A stretch of 64,000 nt of DNA from Minwuia sp048007105 (GTDB lineage: Bacteria; Pseudomonadota; Alphaproteobacteria; Minwuiales; Minwuiaceae). Position numbers and translations under genes: made by a program. The DNA is taken from positions 4,216,001 to 4,280,000 of the forward strand of contig NZ_CP180352.1 in assembly GCF_048007105.1 (NCBI RefSeq). The letters are read 5' to 3'. The notes beneath the pieces were generated by a model, which was given only the letters and a program-made list of their open reading frames with translations, was not told the origin of the DNA and made no database searches. Of the stretch, positions 8,192 through 18,404 are shown piece by piece; position 1 is the first letter of the stretch; each line of letters opens with the position of its first letter.

Positions 8192-8259
8192 CGGAACCTC
8201 CAGACCTGAGCGGCCTGAAGGTTAACCCGACATGTGGCGGAGCGGCCAGAGGCCGGGGC

Positions 8260-8733
8260 TCAGCCCCAGCGGACCTCGACGACCTCGTAGGATTTCTCGC
8301 CGCGCGGGGTGGAGACATCGACGACGTCGCCGACCTCCTTGCCAATCAGGGCACGGGCGATGGGCGAGGTGTTGGAAATGCGGCCTTCGTCGATATCGGC
8401 TTCTTCGGTGCCGACGATCTGATAGGCGCTTTCCTCGTCGGTATCGACATCGGCCAGCAGAACCGTTGCGCCGAACCGGACGGTGCTTCCGGACATCTTG
8501 GTGACGTCGATGACCTCGGCGCGGCCGAGGACGCTTTCCAGTTCCATCACGCGGCTTTCGATGAAGCCCTGCTTCTCTTTCGCGGCGTGATATTCGGCGT
8601 TTTCGGACAGGTCGCCATGGGCGCGCGCTTCCGCGATCGCCTGGATGACGGCGGGGCGTTCCACCGACTTCAGATTTCTCAGTTCAGCCTCAAGGCGCTT
8701 CTGGCCCTGAAGCGTCATGGGCACTCGTTCCAT
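8260..8733 (-). CDS. greA: Transcription elongation factor GreA
   Basis: A 157-residue protein of standard GreA length. The N-terminal coiled-coil (1-75) carries the ARAHGDLSENAEYHAAKE motif at its tip, whose acidic residues stimulate transcript cleavage in backtracked RNA polymerase; the C-terminal FKBP-like domain ends with SPIARALIGKEVGDVV and YEVVEV. The start MERVPMT matches the usual GreA start. It lies 80 bases downstream of carB on the same strand with a terminator-like hairpin between them. The carAB-greA order is common in alphaproteobacteria. Confidence 0.97.
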   Translation of the reverse strand: MERVPMTLQGQKRLEAELRNLKSVERPAVIQAIAEARAHGDLSENAEYHAAKEKQGFIESRVMELESVLGRAEVIDVTKMSGSTVRFGATVLLADVDTDEESAYQIVGTEEADIDEGRISNTSPIARALIGKEVGDVVDVSTPRGEKSYEVVEVRWG

Positions 8734-8777
8734 AACGCGTATCCGTGTTGTTTTCCGCGGGTTGCTGGAAAAGACGA

Positions 8778-8805
8778 CGCCGGTCGCTTAATCAAGCAAC
8801 CGGCG
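8778..8805 (-). terminator. Terminator-like hairpin after carB
   Basis: Two 12-base arms (8778-8789 and 8794-8805) pair with one G-U wobble around the loop AATC. On the minus strand the stem is followed, after six bases, by a short TTTT. It begins 9 bases past the carB stop. The T tract is weak, so read-through into greA is possible (attenuation rather than full stop). Confidence 0.6.
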
Positions 8806-8813
8806 CACTGCCG

Positions 8814-12061
<3,248 letters not shown>

Positions 12062-13255
12062 CTATTCCTCCACCCCGTCGATCATGTTCGCGAAGCGGCG
12101 GAACAGGTAGTGGCTGTCGCGCGGCCCGGGGCTGGCTTCGGGGTGGTACTGCACGGAGAAGACCGGACGTCCGGCAAGCCGAATTCCCTCAAGGGTCCCG
12201 TCGAACAGCGAGCGGTGGGTTTCGACCACGCCGTCGGGCAGGCTTTCGCGCTTCACGCGGAAGCCGTGGTTCTGGCTGGTGATCTCGACCTTGCCGGTGG
12301 TGAAATCCTTCACAGGCTGGTTGGCGCCGCGGTGGCCGAGCGTCATCTTTTCCGTCGCGCAGCCCAGCGCCAGCGCCAGCATCTGGTGGCCGAGGCAGAT
12401 GCCGAAGACCGGCTTGCCGGCGGCGACGATCTCCCGGATGACCGGCACCGCGTATTCGCCCGTCGCCGCCGGATCGCCCGGCCCGTTCGACAGGAAGACA
12501 CCGTCCGGATTGTGGCGCAGCACCTCTTCGGCGGTCGCCGTTGCCGGCACCACCGTCACGTCGCAGCCGATGTCGGTCAGGCAGCGCAGGATGTTGCGCT
12601 TGCAGCCGTAGTCGATGGCGACGACCTTGCGCTTCGCCTCGCCGGCGGCGGCGTAACCCGAACCGATGGCCCAGGCGCCCTCGGTCCAGCCATGGGTCTG
12701 GCGGCAGGTGACGTCCTTCGCCAGATCCATGCCTTCAAGGCCGGGAAAGGCCTTCGCCTGTTCGACCAGCGCGTCCAGGTCGAGCGTCTCGCCCGGCTTC
12801 GCCTGGGCCACCACGCCGCTGGGCGGGCCGCCGTCGCGGATCCGGCGCGTCAGGGCGCGCGCATCGATGCCGCAGACCCCGACCAGGCCATGCGATTTCA
12901 GCCAGGCGTCGAGATGCCGGCTGGCGCGCCAGTTGGACGGCTCGGTGATGTCCATCCGCAGGACGATGCCGCGCGCGGCGGGCGTGATCGTCTCGATGTC
13001 CTCGTCGTTCGTGCCGACGTTACCGATATGCGGGAAGGTGAAGGTGATGATCTGACCGGCATAGGAAGGATCGGTGACGATCTCCTGATATCCGGTCATG
13101 GAGGTGTTGAAGCACACCTCGCCGACAGATGATCCGACAGCGCCGATTCCGGCACCGTGGTAGACAGTTCCATCGGCCAGCACCAGCGCAGCCGCGTTGA
13201 ATGACGCCCCGCCGGTGGTCACTGGCGAAGCGGAATTATGTACGTTCTCAGGCAT
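12062..13255 (-). CDS. carA: Carbamoyl-phosphate synthase small (glutaminase) subunit
   Basis: A 397-residue class I glutamine amidotransferase subunit that supplies ammonia to CarB. The N-terminal CarA-specific domain (about 20-190) has FNTSMTGYQEIVTDPSYAGQ; the amidotransferase domain has the nucleophile in FGICLGHQMLALALG (Cys287) and the His-Glu pair in FSVQYHPEASPGP. The N-terminus is about 15 residues longer than usual. The stop TAG is directly followed by the carB ATG, so the two are translationally coupled. A sigma-70-like promoter lies about 70-95 bases upstream. Confidence 0.97.
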   Translation of the reverse strand: MPENVHNSASPVTTGGASFNAAALVLADGTVYHGAGIGAVGSSVGEVCFNTSMTGYQEIVTDPSYAGQIITFTFPHIGNVGTNDEDIETITPAARGIVLRMDITEPSNWRASRHLDAWLKSHGLVGVCGIDARALTRRIRDGGPPSGVVAQAKPGETLDLDALVEQAKAFPGLEGMDLAKDVTCRQTHGWTEGAWAIGSGYAAAGEAKRKVVAIDYGCKRNILRCLTDIGCDVTVVPATATAEEVLRHNPDGVFLSNGPGDPAATGEYAVPVIREIVAAGKPVFGICLGHQMLALALGCATEKMTLGHRGANQPVKDFTTGKVEITSQNHGFRVKRESLPDGVVETHRSLFDGTLEGIRLAGRPVFSVQYHPEASPGPRDSHYLFRRFANMIDGVEE

Positions 13256-13322
13256 GTATCTCGTGCAGGCAGCGGCGAGCAGGGAGGTGGCGGCGATCCG
13301 GGCCGCCGCACAAATTGCGCGG

Positions 13323-13351
13323 ACGATAATGATTCCCCCCTACAGGGTCAA
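13323..13351 (-). promoter_or_regulatory. Sigma-70-type promoter for carAB
   Basis: On the minus strand TTGACC (13351-13346) and TATCGT (13328-13323) are separated by 17 bases, a good match to the -35/-10 consensus. The expected start leaves a leader of about 60 bases before the carA ATG. I see no PyrR-type attenuator in it. Confidence 0.55.
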
Positions 13352-13410
13352 GCAGAGTGGCAATCAAAGTTTTTCTTGTTTTTCAATGACTTAACTTGTC
13401 GAATACTTCT

Positions 13411-13439
13411 TTGATTACGGAAATGTTTTGGACTATGGT
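13411..13439 (+). promoter_or_regulatory. Sigma-70-type promoter for yqeY
   Basis: TTGATT (13411-13416) and TATGGT (13434-13439) are 17 bases apart in an unusually AT-rich stretch between the divergent carA and yqeY genes. The start of transcription would lie about 22 bases before the ATG at 13470. Confidence 0.5.
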
Positions 13440-13469
13440 TCGCCGCCTTCGGAGCCATTGGAGGATCAA

Positions 13470-13925
13470 ATGCTGAAGCAGAAACTCAGCGACGATCTGA
13501 AAGCTGCCATGCGCACAAAGGAATCCCGCCGCATCTCGACCCTTCGGCTGATCCTGGCTGCGATCAAGGAGCAGGAAATTTCCATCCGCGGCGACGCGGA
13601 GAAGCAGGGCCTGACGGATGAAGAGATCATCCTGATCCTGGCCAAGATGGTGAAGCAGCGCCGCGACTCGATCAAACTCTACGAGGAAGGCGGCCGGGTC
13701 GATCTCGCCGAGCAGGAAAAGGGCGAGATTGCGGTCATCGAGGGCTACATGCCCAAGCAGATGAGCCCGGAGGAGATCGAGAAGGTGTGCCGTACGGTTC
13801 GTGACGAGTTGAACGCCTCCGGCCTGAAGGACATGGGCCGCTGCATGGGCGTCATCAAGGAACGCTATGCCGGCCAGATCGACATGGGCGAGGCCAGCAA
13901 GAGCATGAAGACCGCGCTGACCTGA
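13470..13925 (+). CDS. GatB/YqeY domain protein
   Basis: A 151-residue protein covering the whole YqeY family: an N-terminal helical part (LSDDLKAAMRTKESRRISTLRLI) and the C-terminal GatB-tail-like domain (IAVIEGYMPKQMSPEEIEKV, DMGRCMGVIKERYAGQIDMG). The domain is shared with the tRNA-binding tail of amidotransferase subunit GatB, but the standalone proteins have no proven role. In many alphaproteobacteria it sits next to carA, as here. The ATG at 13470 follows GGAGG; the in-frame ATG at 13428 falls within the promoter. Confidence 0.93.
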   Translation: MLKQKLSDDLKAAMRTKESRRISTLRLILAAIKEQEISIRGDAEKQGLTDEEIILILAKMVKQRRDSIKLYEEGGRVDLAEQEKGEIAVIEGYMPKQMSPEEIEKVCRTVRDELNASGLKDMGRCMGVIKERYAGQIDMGEASKSMKTALT

Positions 13926-13932
13926 CCGGGCC

Positions 13933-14418
13933 ATGCGCGCCGCTTCCGTCATCCTGTTTGCGGCCGCACTGCTTGCCGGACTGAACGCCGGGTTCTTCTT
14001 CGCCTGGTCCTTCAGCGTCATGAACGGCCTCGACACCGCTTCGCCGGCGGCGGCGATCGAGGCCATGAAGGCAATGAACGCCAACGTCCGGAACGCCCCC
14101 TTCGCGGTCGTGTTCTTCGGCGCGCCGGCCGTGGCCGCCGCCGCGGCCATCGTGTCCATGCTGGCCGGTCAGCGCCGGCGCGCCCTGCTGTCGCTGCTGG
14201 GTCTGATGGGCCTGGCGGCGACCTTTGTCATCACCGCCAACCTGCACGTGCCCTGGAACGAGGCGCTCGCCGTGGCCCCGATCCCACAGGATCCGGCGCA
14301 AGCGTCTGGTGTGTGGTACGAATATTCGGCGCCCTGGACGATGTGGAACCACATCCGTCTGCTGACCAGCCTGACCGGGACCGCCTTCCTGACCGCCGCA
14401 TTCCGGCTGAAACGCTGA
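13933..14418 (+). CDS. DUF1772 (anthrone oxygenase-like) membrane protein
   Basis: A 161-residue integral membrane protein with four hydrophobic helices (about 5-28, 54-78, 84-106, 142-158). The third helix ends in TANLHVPWNEAL and the fourth begins after WTMWNHIRLLTSL, the conserved Asn/Trp/Arg pattern of DUF1772, the family of fungal anthrone oxygenases. Bacterial members are uncharacterised. It begins 7 bases after the yqeY stop and probably shares its transcript. Confidence 0.78.
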   Translation: MRAASVILFAAALLAGLNAGFFFAWSFSVMNGLDTASPAAAIEAMKAMNANVRNAPFAVVFFGAPAVAAAAAIVSMLAGQRRRALLSLLGLMGLAATFVITANLHVPWNEALAVAPIPQDPAQASGVWYEYSAPWTMWNHIRLLTSLTGTAFLTAAFRLKR

Positions 14419-14422
14419 CCGC

Positions 14423-15139
14423 TCAGCCCAGATCCATTTCCAGATGGCCTTCGAAGAAGGTGCGCACGCGGGCCGCCGCGGCCTCCAGCTGGTTCAGGAT
14501 GTCGGCGCGTTTCGGTCGCGCCGCGTCGCCGAGCAGGGTTTCCGAGAAGGCCGCCATCCGGCCGACCTCGTTCGCGCCGATGCCCCGCGCCGCGCCTTTC
14601 AGGCCGTGGGCGGCTTCCCGCCAGCTGCGGTCGTCGGCGGATTCCCGCATCTCGCGCAGGTAGCGGTCGCAGGACGCCGCGAAGAGCACGGCCAGTTCCC
14701 GTTCCAGATCCCTGTCGCCCCCGGTGTAGGCCGCCAGATGCGCCAGATCGACCGGCGTCTCGTCCTCGGCGCCGGCAACATCGTCGGCGTCCAGTTCCTG
14801 CACGAGCTTCGCGAGATGGCGGGCGTCGACGGGCTTCTTCAGCCATCCGGTCAGCGGCGCGTCGCCCCATTCCTGACGCGACGCCCCCGCCGAAGACAGG
14901 CCGATGACCGGCGCGCGCGACGCATGTTCACGGGCGATGTCGGCGCCGCCGGGCGCCGGCATGTCGAAGTCGAGCACCATCAGGTCGAACTGCAGCGCCG
15001 CCAGCGCCGCCACGGCTTCGGGGCCGTCCGCAACCGTAACCACGTCGTGTCCCAACTCGCCGAGAATTGCCGCAACCTGAGCCCTGGCCGACGGATTGTC
15101 GTCGGCGACGAGCACGTTGAGCCGGTCGCCGTCCGCCAT
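14423..15139 (-). CDS. Two-domain phosphorelay protein: receiver plus HPt
   Basis: A 238-residue cytoplasmic signalling protein. Residues 6-120 form a receiver domain with the acidic pair D13/D14, phospho-acceptor D57 (LDFDMP) and the lysine in WLKKPVDA (101/102). Residues about 128-238 form an HPt domain with the phospho-histidine H178 in REAAHGLKGAARGIGA. There is no kinase or output domain, so it should shuttle phosphate between a hybrid kinase and a separate regulator. The ATG overlaps the stop of the upstream hydrolase (TGATG), indicating translational coupling. The long upstream open frame to 15499 shadows that hydrolase. Confidence 0.88.
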   Translation of the reverse strand: MADGDRLNVLVADDNPSARAQVAAILGELGHDVVTVADGPEAVAALAALQFDLMVLDFDMPAPGGADIAREHASRAPVIGLSSAGASRQEWGDAPLTGWLKKPVDARHLAKLVQELDADDVAGAEDETPVDLAHLAAYTGGDRDLERELAVLFAASCDRYLREMRESADDRSWREAAHGLKGAARGIGANEVGRMAAFSETLLGDAARPKRADILNQLEAAAARVRTFFEGHLEMDLG

Positions 15140-16059
15140 CAGCCCGCGATCCGTTCGCCGATCCAGCCCAGCAGGTCGCCGGTGACCTCGTCCCGGTTGG
15201 TCTCGTTCAGGATCTCGTGCCGCGCATCCGGATACAGCCGGATCGTCAGGTCGGAGACGCCGTGGTCCCTGTAGGTGTCGTGCAGACGCTGAACGCCCTT
15301 GCCCATGCCGCCCACCGGATCGCGCTCGCCGGAAGCAATCAGAACCGGCAGTTCGCGCGGCACCTGCGCCACACGGGAGGCCGAACCGAGCGTCGCGAGG
15401 AAGTCGAGGAAAGCGGCCCAGCTGGCAGTCGTGGCGATGAAGCCGCACCACGGGTCGGCAATGTAGGCATCGACTTCCGCGCGCTCGCGGCTCAGCCATT
15501 CCAGCTTGGTCGGCGCCGGTTCGAAGGGCTTGTTGCAGGCGTCGAAGGCCAGCCCGTGGATCAGCTTGCTGCGGCCCCGTCCGCCCAGACGCAGCTTCTC
15601 GATCCGCGCGACTGCGCGCCCCACCGCCGCAAGCGGCGGGGGCGCCCCGTTGGAGCCGGAGAGGATCGCCATGTCGATGCCCTCGGCGCCGTCGTCGAGA
15701 AGCATCTGGGTCAGGAACGACCCCATCGAATGACCGAACAGGATCAGAGGCAGAGCGGGCGACGTGGCGCGCCAGGCGGACACGCCGCGGGCCAGATCGC
15801 GGGCCATCAGCCGGAACCCGTCCCGGTCGGCGAAATGCCCTGTATCGGCATCGTTCCCGACGCTGCGCTTGTGGCCGCGGTGATCATGTCCTGCGACCGA
15901 TACCCCGATCCCGTTCAGCGCGTTTGCGAAGCGGTCGTAGCGTTCGACATGCTCGGCCAGCCCGTGCGCGATATAGAGCAGCGCCTTCGGTTCGGCGGCG
16001 TCCCACCGGAGACCGCCCAGCGGCTTGCCGCCCTCGCCTTCAACCGTCCAGTCGTCCAC
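15139..16059 (-). CDS. Alpha/beta hydrolase, monoglyceride lipase / lysophospholipase type
   Basis: A 306-residue serine hydrolase of the hydrolase_4 family. The nucleophile elbow is GHSMGS (Ser111), the acid is expected in SGERDPVGG and the histidine in DARHEILNET; HGLAEHVERYDRFANAL near residue 32 is a family hallmark. Such enzymes release fatty acids from monoacylglycerols or lysophospholipids at the inner membrane face. It is coupled to the receiver-HPt gene, an odd pairing that I cannot explain from the sequence. Confidence 0.87.
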   Translation of the reverse strand: MDDWTVEGEGGKPLGGLRWDAAEPKALLYIAHGLAEHVERYDRFANALNGIGVSVAGHDHRGHKRSVGNDADTGHFADRDGFRLMARDLARGVSAWRATSPALPLILFGHSMGSFLTQMLLDDGAEGIDMAILSGSNGAPPPLAAVGRAVARIEKLRLGGRGRSKLIHGLAFDACNKPFEPAPTKLEWLSRERAEVDAYIADPWCGFIATTASWAAFLDFLATLGSASRVAQVPRELPVLIASGERDPVGGMGKGVQRLHDTYRDHGVSDLTIRLYPDARHEILNETNRDEVTGDLLGWIGERIAG

Positions 16060-16124
16060 GCCTCACCTCGTCGTCCGGCCCGCGCCAGCCTGACCCGTCC
16101 GGCCTGGAACCGCAATCCCGGCGT

Positions 16125-17360
16125 CTAGAGATCCAGGTCGCCCTTCAGCATCCGCTGGATGATCGTGCGGCGCAGGATCTCGTTGGTGCCGTCGGCGACA
16201 TTGATGATCCGGAGCGTGTGCCAGGCCTCGTGCAGGCCGAGCTCGTTGGTGAAACCCATGGCGCCGTGGGTCTGCATCGCCCGGTCGACGGCGCGGACGC
16301 CGATCTCGACGGAATAGGCCTTGGTCATGGACAGTTCCTTGACCGCCGGTTCGCCCTGGTCGAGCAGCTTCGCCGCATTCAGCCCCATCAGGTGCGCCGC
16401 ATGGAGCTCCATGGCCGAGCTGGCGAGCGGGAAGGTGACTCCCTGATACTCCGAGATCGGGTGACCGAAAGCCTCCCGCGCCTGCGCGTAGTCCAGCGCC
16501 ATCTCGACGGCCCAGCGGCCGTATCCGACGGCGCGGGCCGAGTTGTAGACCCGGCCCAGCGAGACGCCGTAGAGCGCATTGGCGAAGCCCTGATGCAGTT
16601 CGCCCACGACCTGCCAGGGTTCCACTCTCAGCCCTTCGAAACGCAGCTCCGCCTCATCGCCGCCGATATGGCCGAACATCTTCACCACCCGCTGCACCTC
16701 GAAGCCGGGCGCGTTCGTCGGCACCAGAAAGGCCGAAATCCCGCCCTTCCTGGCTGCCGCGCGTTCGGGATCGGTGACCGCGAACAGGATGCAGTAGTCG
16801 GCCGTCGGCGAGTTCGTCGTCCAGATCTTGCGGCCCTCGATCACCCAGCCGTCGCCGTCGGGCACGGCCTTCGTCCGGATCATGCTGGCATCCGACCCGG
16901 CGCCTGGCTCCGAGAGTCCGAAGCACATGCCTTTCTCGCCCTTCATCAGCGGTTCCAGGATTTCGTCGCGCGCCCGGTCGGTGACCCGTTCCAGCAGCCG
17001 GCTCGGACCGAAGGCCCAGTGGCTGACGCAATAGAGCATCAGCCAGTATTGCGGCCCCAGCGCATGAAACAGCGCCTGCCACCCGGCGTAATAGGCCTGC
17101 ATCCCCAGGCCGCCGCCGCCGAGGCTTTCGGGCACGCACATCTGGTAATAGCCGGCTTCCGACGCCGCCATCCGGACCTCCCGGATCAGCGCCTGAACGT
17201 CAGGCGCGATCCGGCCGTCCTCGGCATAGCGGCGGCGGCCGTCTTCCAGCAGCTCCCGATGCTTCTCGTGACGCGGCACGACCTCGCTGCGGGCGAAGGC
17301 CAGCAGCCCCTCAACGACGTCCTTCACGTCGTCGGGCAATTCGAATGCGATGGCAGCCAA
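16125..17360 (-). CDS. Acyl-CoA dehydrogenase
   Basis: A 411-residue FAD enzyme that oxidises an acyl-CoA to the enoyl-CoA. It shows the complete family pattern: FGLSEPGAGSDASMIRTKA and GRKIWTTNSPTADYCILF in the FAD/substrate region, EAFGHPISEYQGVTF in the C-terminal helical domain, and MQTHGAMGFTNELGLHEAW plus IINVADGTNEILRR at the end. The N-terminal stretch VEGLLAFARSEVVPRHEKHRE is that of long or branched-chain members. It lies between the lipase and flgL, on the same strand, with about 65 bases on each side. Substrate length is not inferable. Confidence 0.93.
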   Translation of the reverse strand: MAAIAFELPDDVKDVVEGLLAFARSEVVPRHEKHRELLEDGRRRYAEDGRIAPDVQALIREVRMAASEAGYYQMCVPESLGGGGLGMQAYYAGWQALFHALGPQYWLMLYCVSHWAFGPSRLLERVTDRARDEILEPLMKGEKGMCFGLSEPGAGSDASMIRTKAVPDGDGWVIEGRKIWTTNSPTADYCILFAVTDPERAAARKGGISAFLVPTNAPGFEVQRVVKMFGHIGGDEAELRFEGLRVEPWQVVGELHQGFANALYGVSLGRVYNSARAVGYGRWAVEMALDYAQAREAFGHPISEYQGVTFPLASSAMELHAAHLMGLNAAKLLDQGEPAVKELSMTKAYSVEIGVRAVDRAMQTHGAMGFTNELGLHEAWHTLRIINVADGTNEILRRTIIQRMLKGDLDL

Positions 17361-17429
17361 GGTCCCCTCCCCGTTCGCTCAGGCCATGGAGAGAGTATGG
17401 CGGCAGGGGAGAGCGGCGTTAACCCGCGA

Positions 17430-18386
17430 TCAGAGCACGTTCAGAATGCTGAGGTTGCGCATCTCGGCGATCATCCGGATGCTCGCCTCCAGCGTGAGCT
17501 GCTGCTGGTTCAGCTTGGTGGCAACGTCGGCGAGATCGACATCCTCCTGATTGGAGATGATCTCGGTCAGGGAGATGGTCTGCTCTTCCAGGCGGCTCTG
17601 AACCGATTCGACGGCCTTGATATCAAGGCCGTTGTCGGTCGCCGCCGTCTGCAACTGGTCGATGGCGCTGAAAACCTGTGTCAGCTCGCCGGACAGGAAA
17701 TCCACCTGCTCGTCCGTCAACTGGCCTTCCAGGCTGCCTGCGGGGGCGAATGCGCCGGCGCCGGCCGGCAGAGTGCCATTGGCGAACATCAGGATGCGCT
17801 GCATCGAATGCATCAGGTCGCCGGCGACCTGGGACGCGGCGACACCGACCTCGATGGTGGCGCGCTCATCCAGACGGACGCTTGGCACCCGGCCGCTGTC
17901 ACCGAAGAACTGACCCGCCGGCGGCTCGGCGACGGCCAGGATTTCGGCTTCGTTCGTGACCTGGGCGGGCGGCGTGTCGGTGTTGGTGCCGCCGAAGAGG
18001 AAACGCCCCTCGAAACGGGTGTTCAGCACCGACGCCGCGCGTTCCAGCAGGCCGCTGACCTCGGAGGCCAGGCCGGTGCCGTTCTCCAGCGCCCGCGAAT
18101 GCTGGATCGCATCGCGCAGTTCGCCGCCGATGGTTTCCAGTTCGCTGAGCCCGGTGTCGAAGGCCGAGAGCCGGCCCTTCAGGGCGTTGTTGGCGTCCCG
18201 GAAGCCCTCGATCTGGTTCAGCAGCGAATGGGAATTCACCAGATGCGCCGACTTCGAGCCGAAGCCCTGCACATCGCTGTATTTCTTGCCGCTGGTGATC
18301 TTCGTCTGTGTTTCGCTCATCTCGACCTGCTGGCGCAGCATCTGCTGCAGCATCAGATCGGCATGGTTGAAGGTCCCAATACGCAT
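17430..18386 (-). CDS. flgL: Flagellar hook-associated protein 3 (FlgL)
   Basis: A 318-residue flagellin-like hook-filament junction protein, secreted by the flagellar export apparatus. The N-terminus (MRIGTFNHADLMLQQMLRQQ, then TKITSGKKYSDVQG) and the C-terminus (SLTEIISNQEDVDLADVATK, TLEASIRMIAEMRNLSILNVL) form the conserved terminal coiled coils; the segment FEGRFLFGGTNTDTPP is the typical FlgL junction. It follows flgK by 18 bases on the same strand, so the two form one operon. Confidence 0.93.
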   Translation of the reverse strand: MRIGTFNHADLMLQQMLRQQVEMSETQTKITSGKKYSDVQGFGSKSAHLVNSHSLLNQIEGFRDANNALKGRLSAFDTGLSELETIGGELRDAIQHSRALENGTGLASEVSGLLERAASVLNTRFEGRFLFGGTNTDTPPAQVTNEAEILAVAEPPAGQFFGDSGRVPSVRLDERATIEVGVAASQVAGDLMHSMQRILMFANGTLPAGAGAFAPAGSLEGQLTDEQVDFLSGELTQVFSAIDQLQTAATDNGLDIKAVESVQSRLEEQTISLTEIISNQEDVDLADVATKLNQQQLTLEASIRMIAEMRNLSILNVL

Positions 18387-18404
18387 GTTTCAGGTCCTCT
18401 CGAA

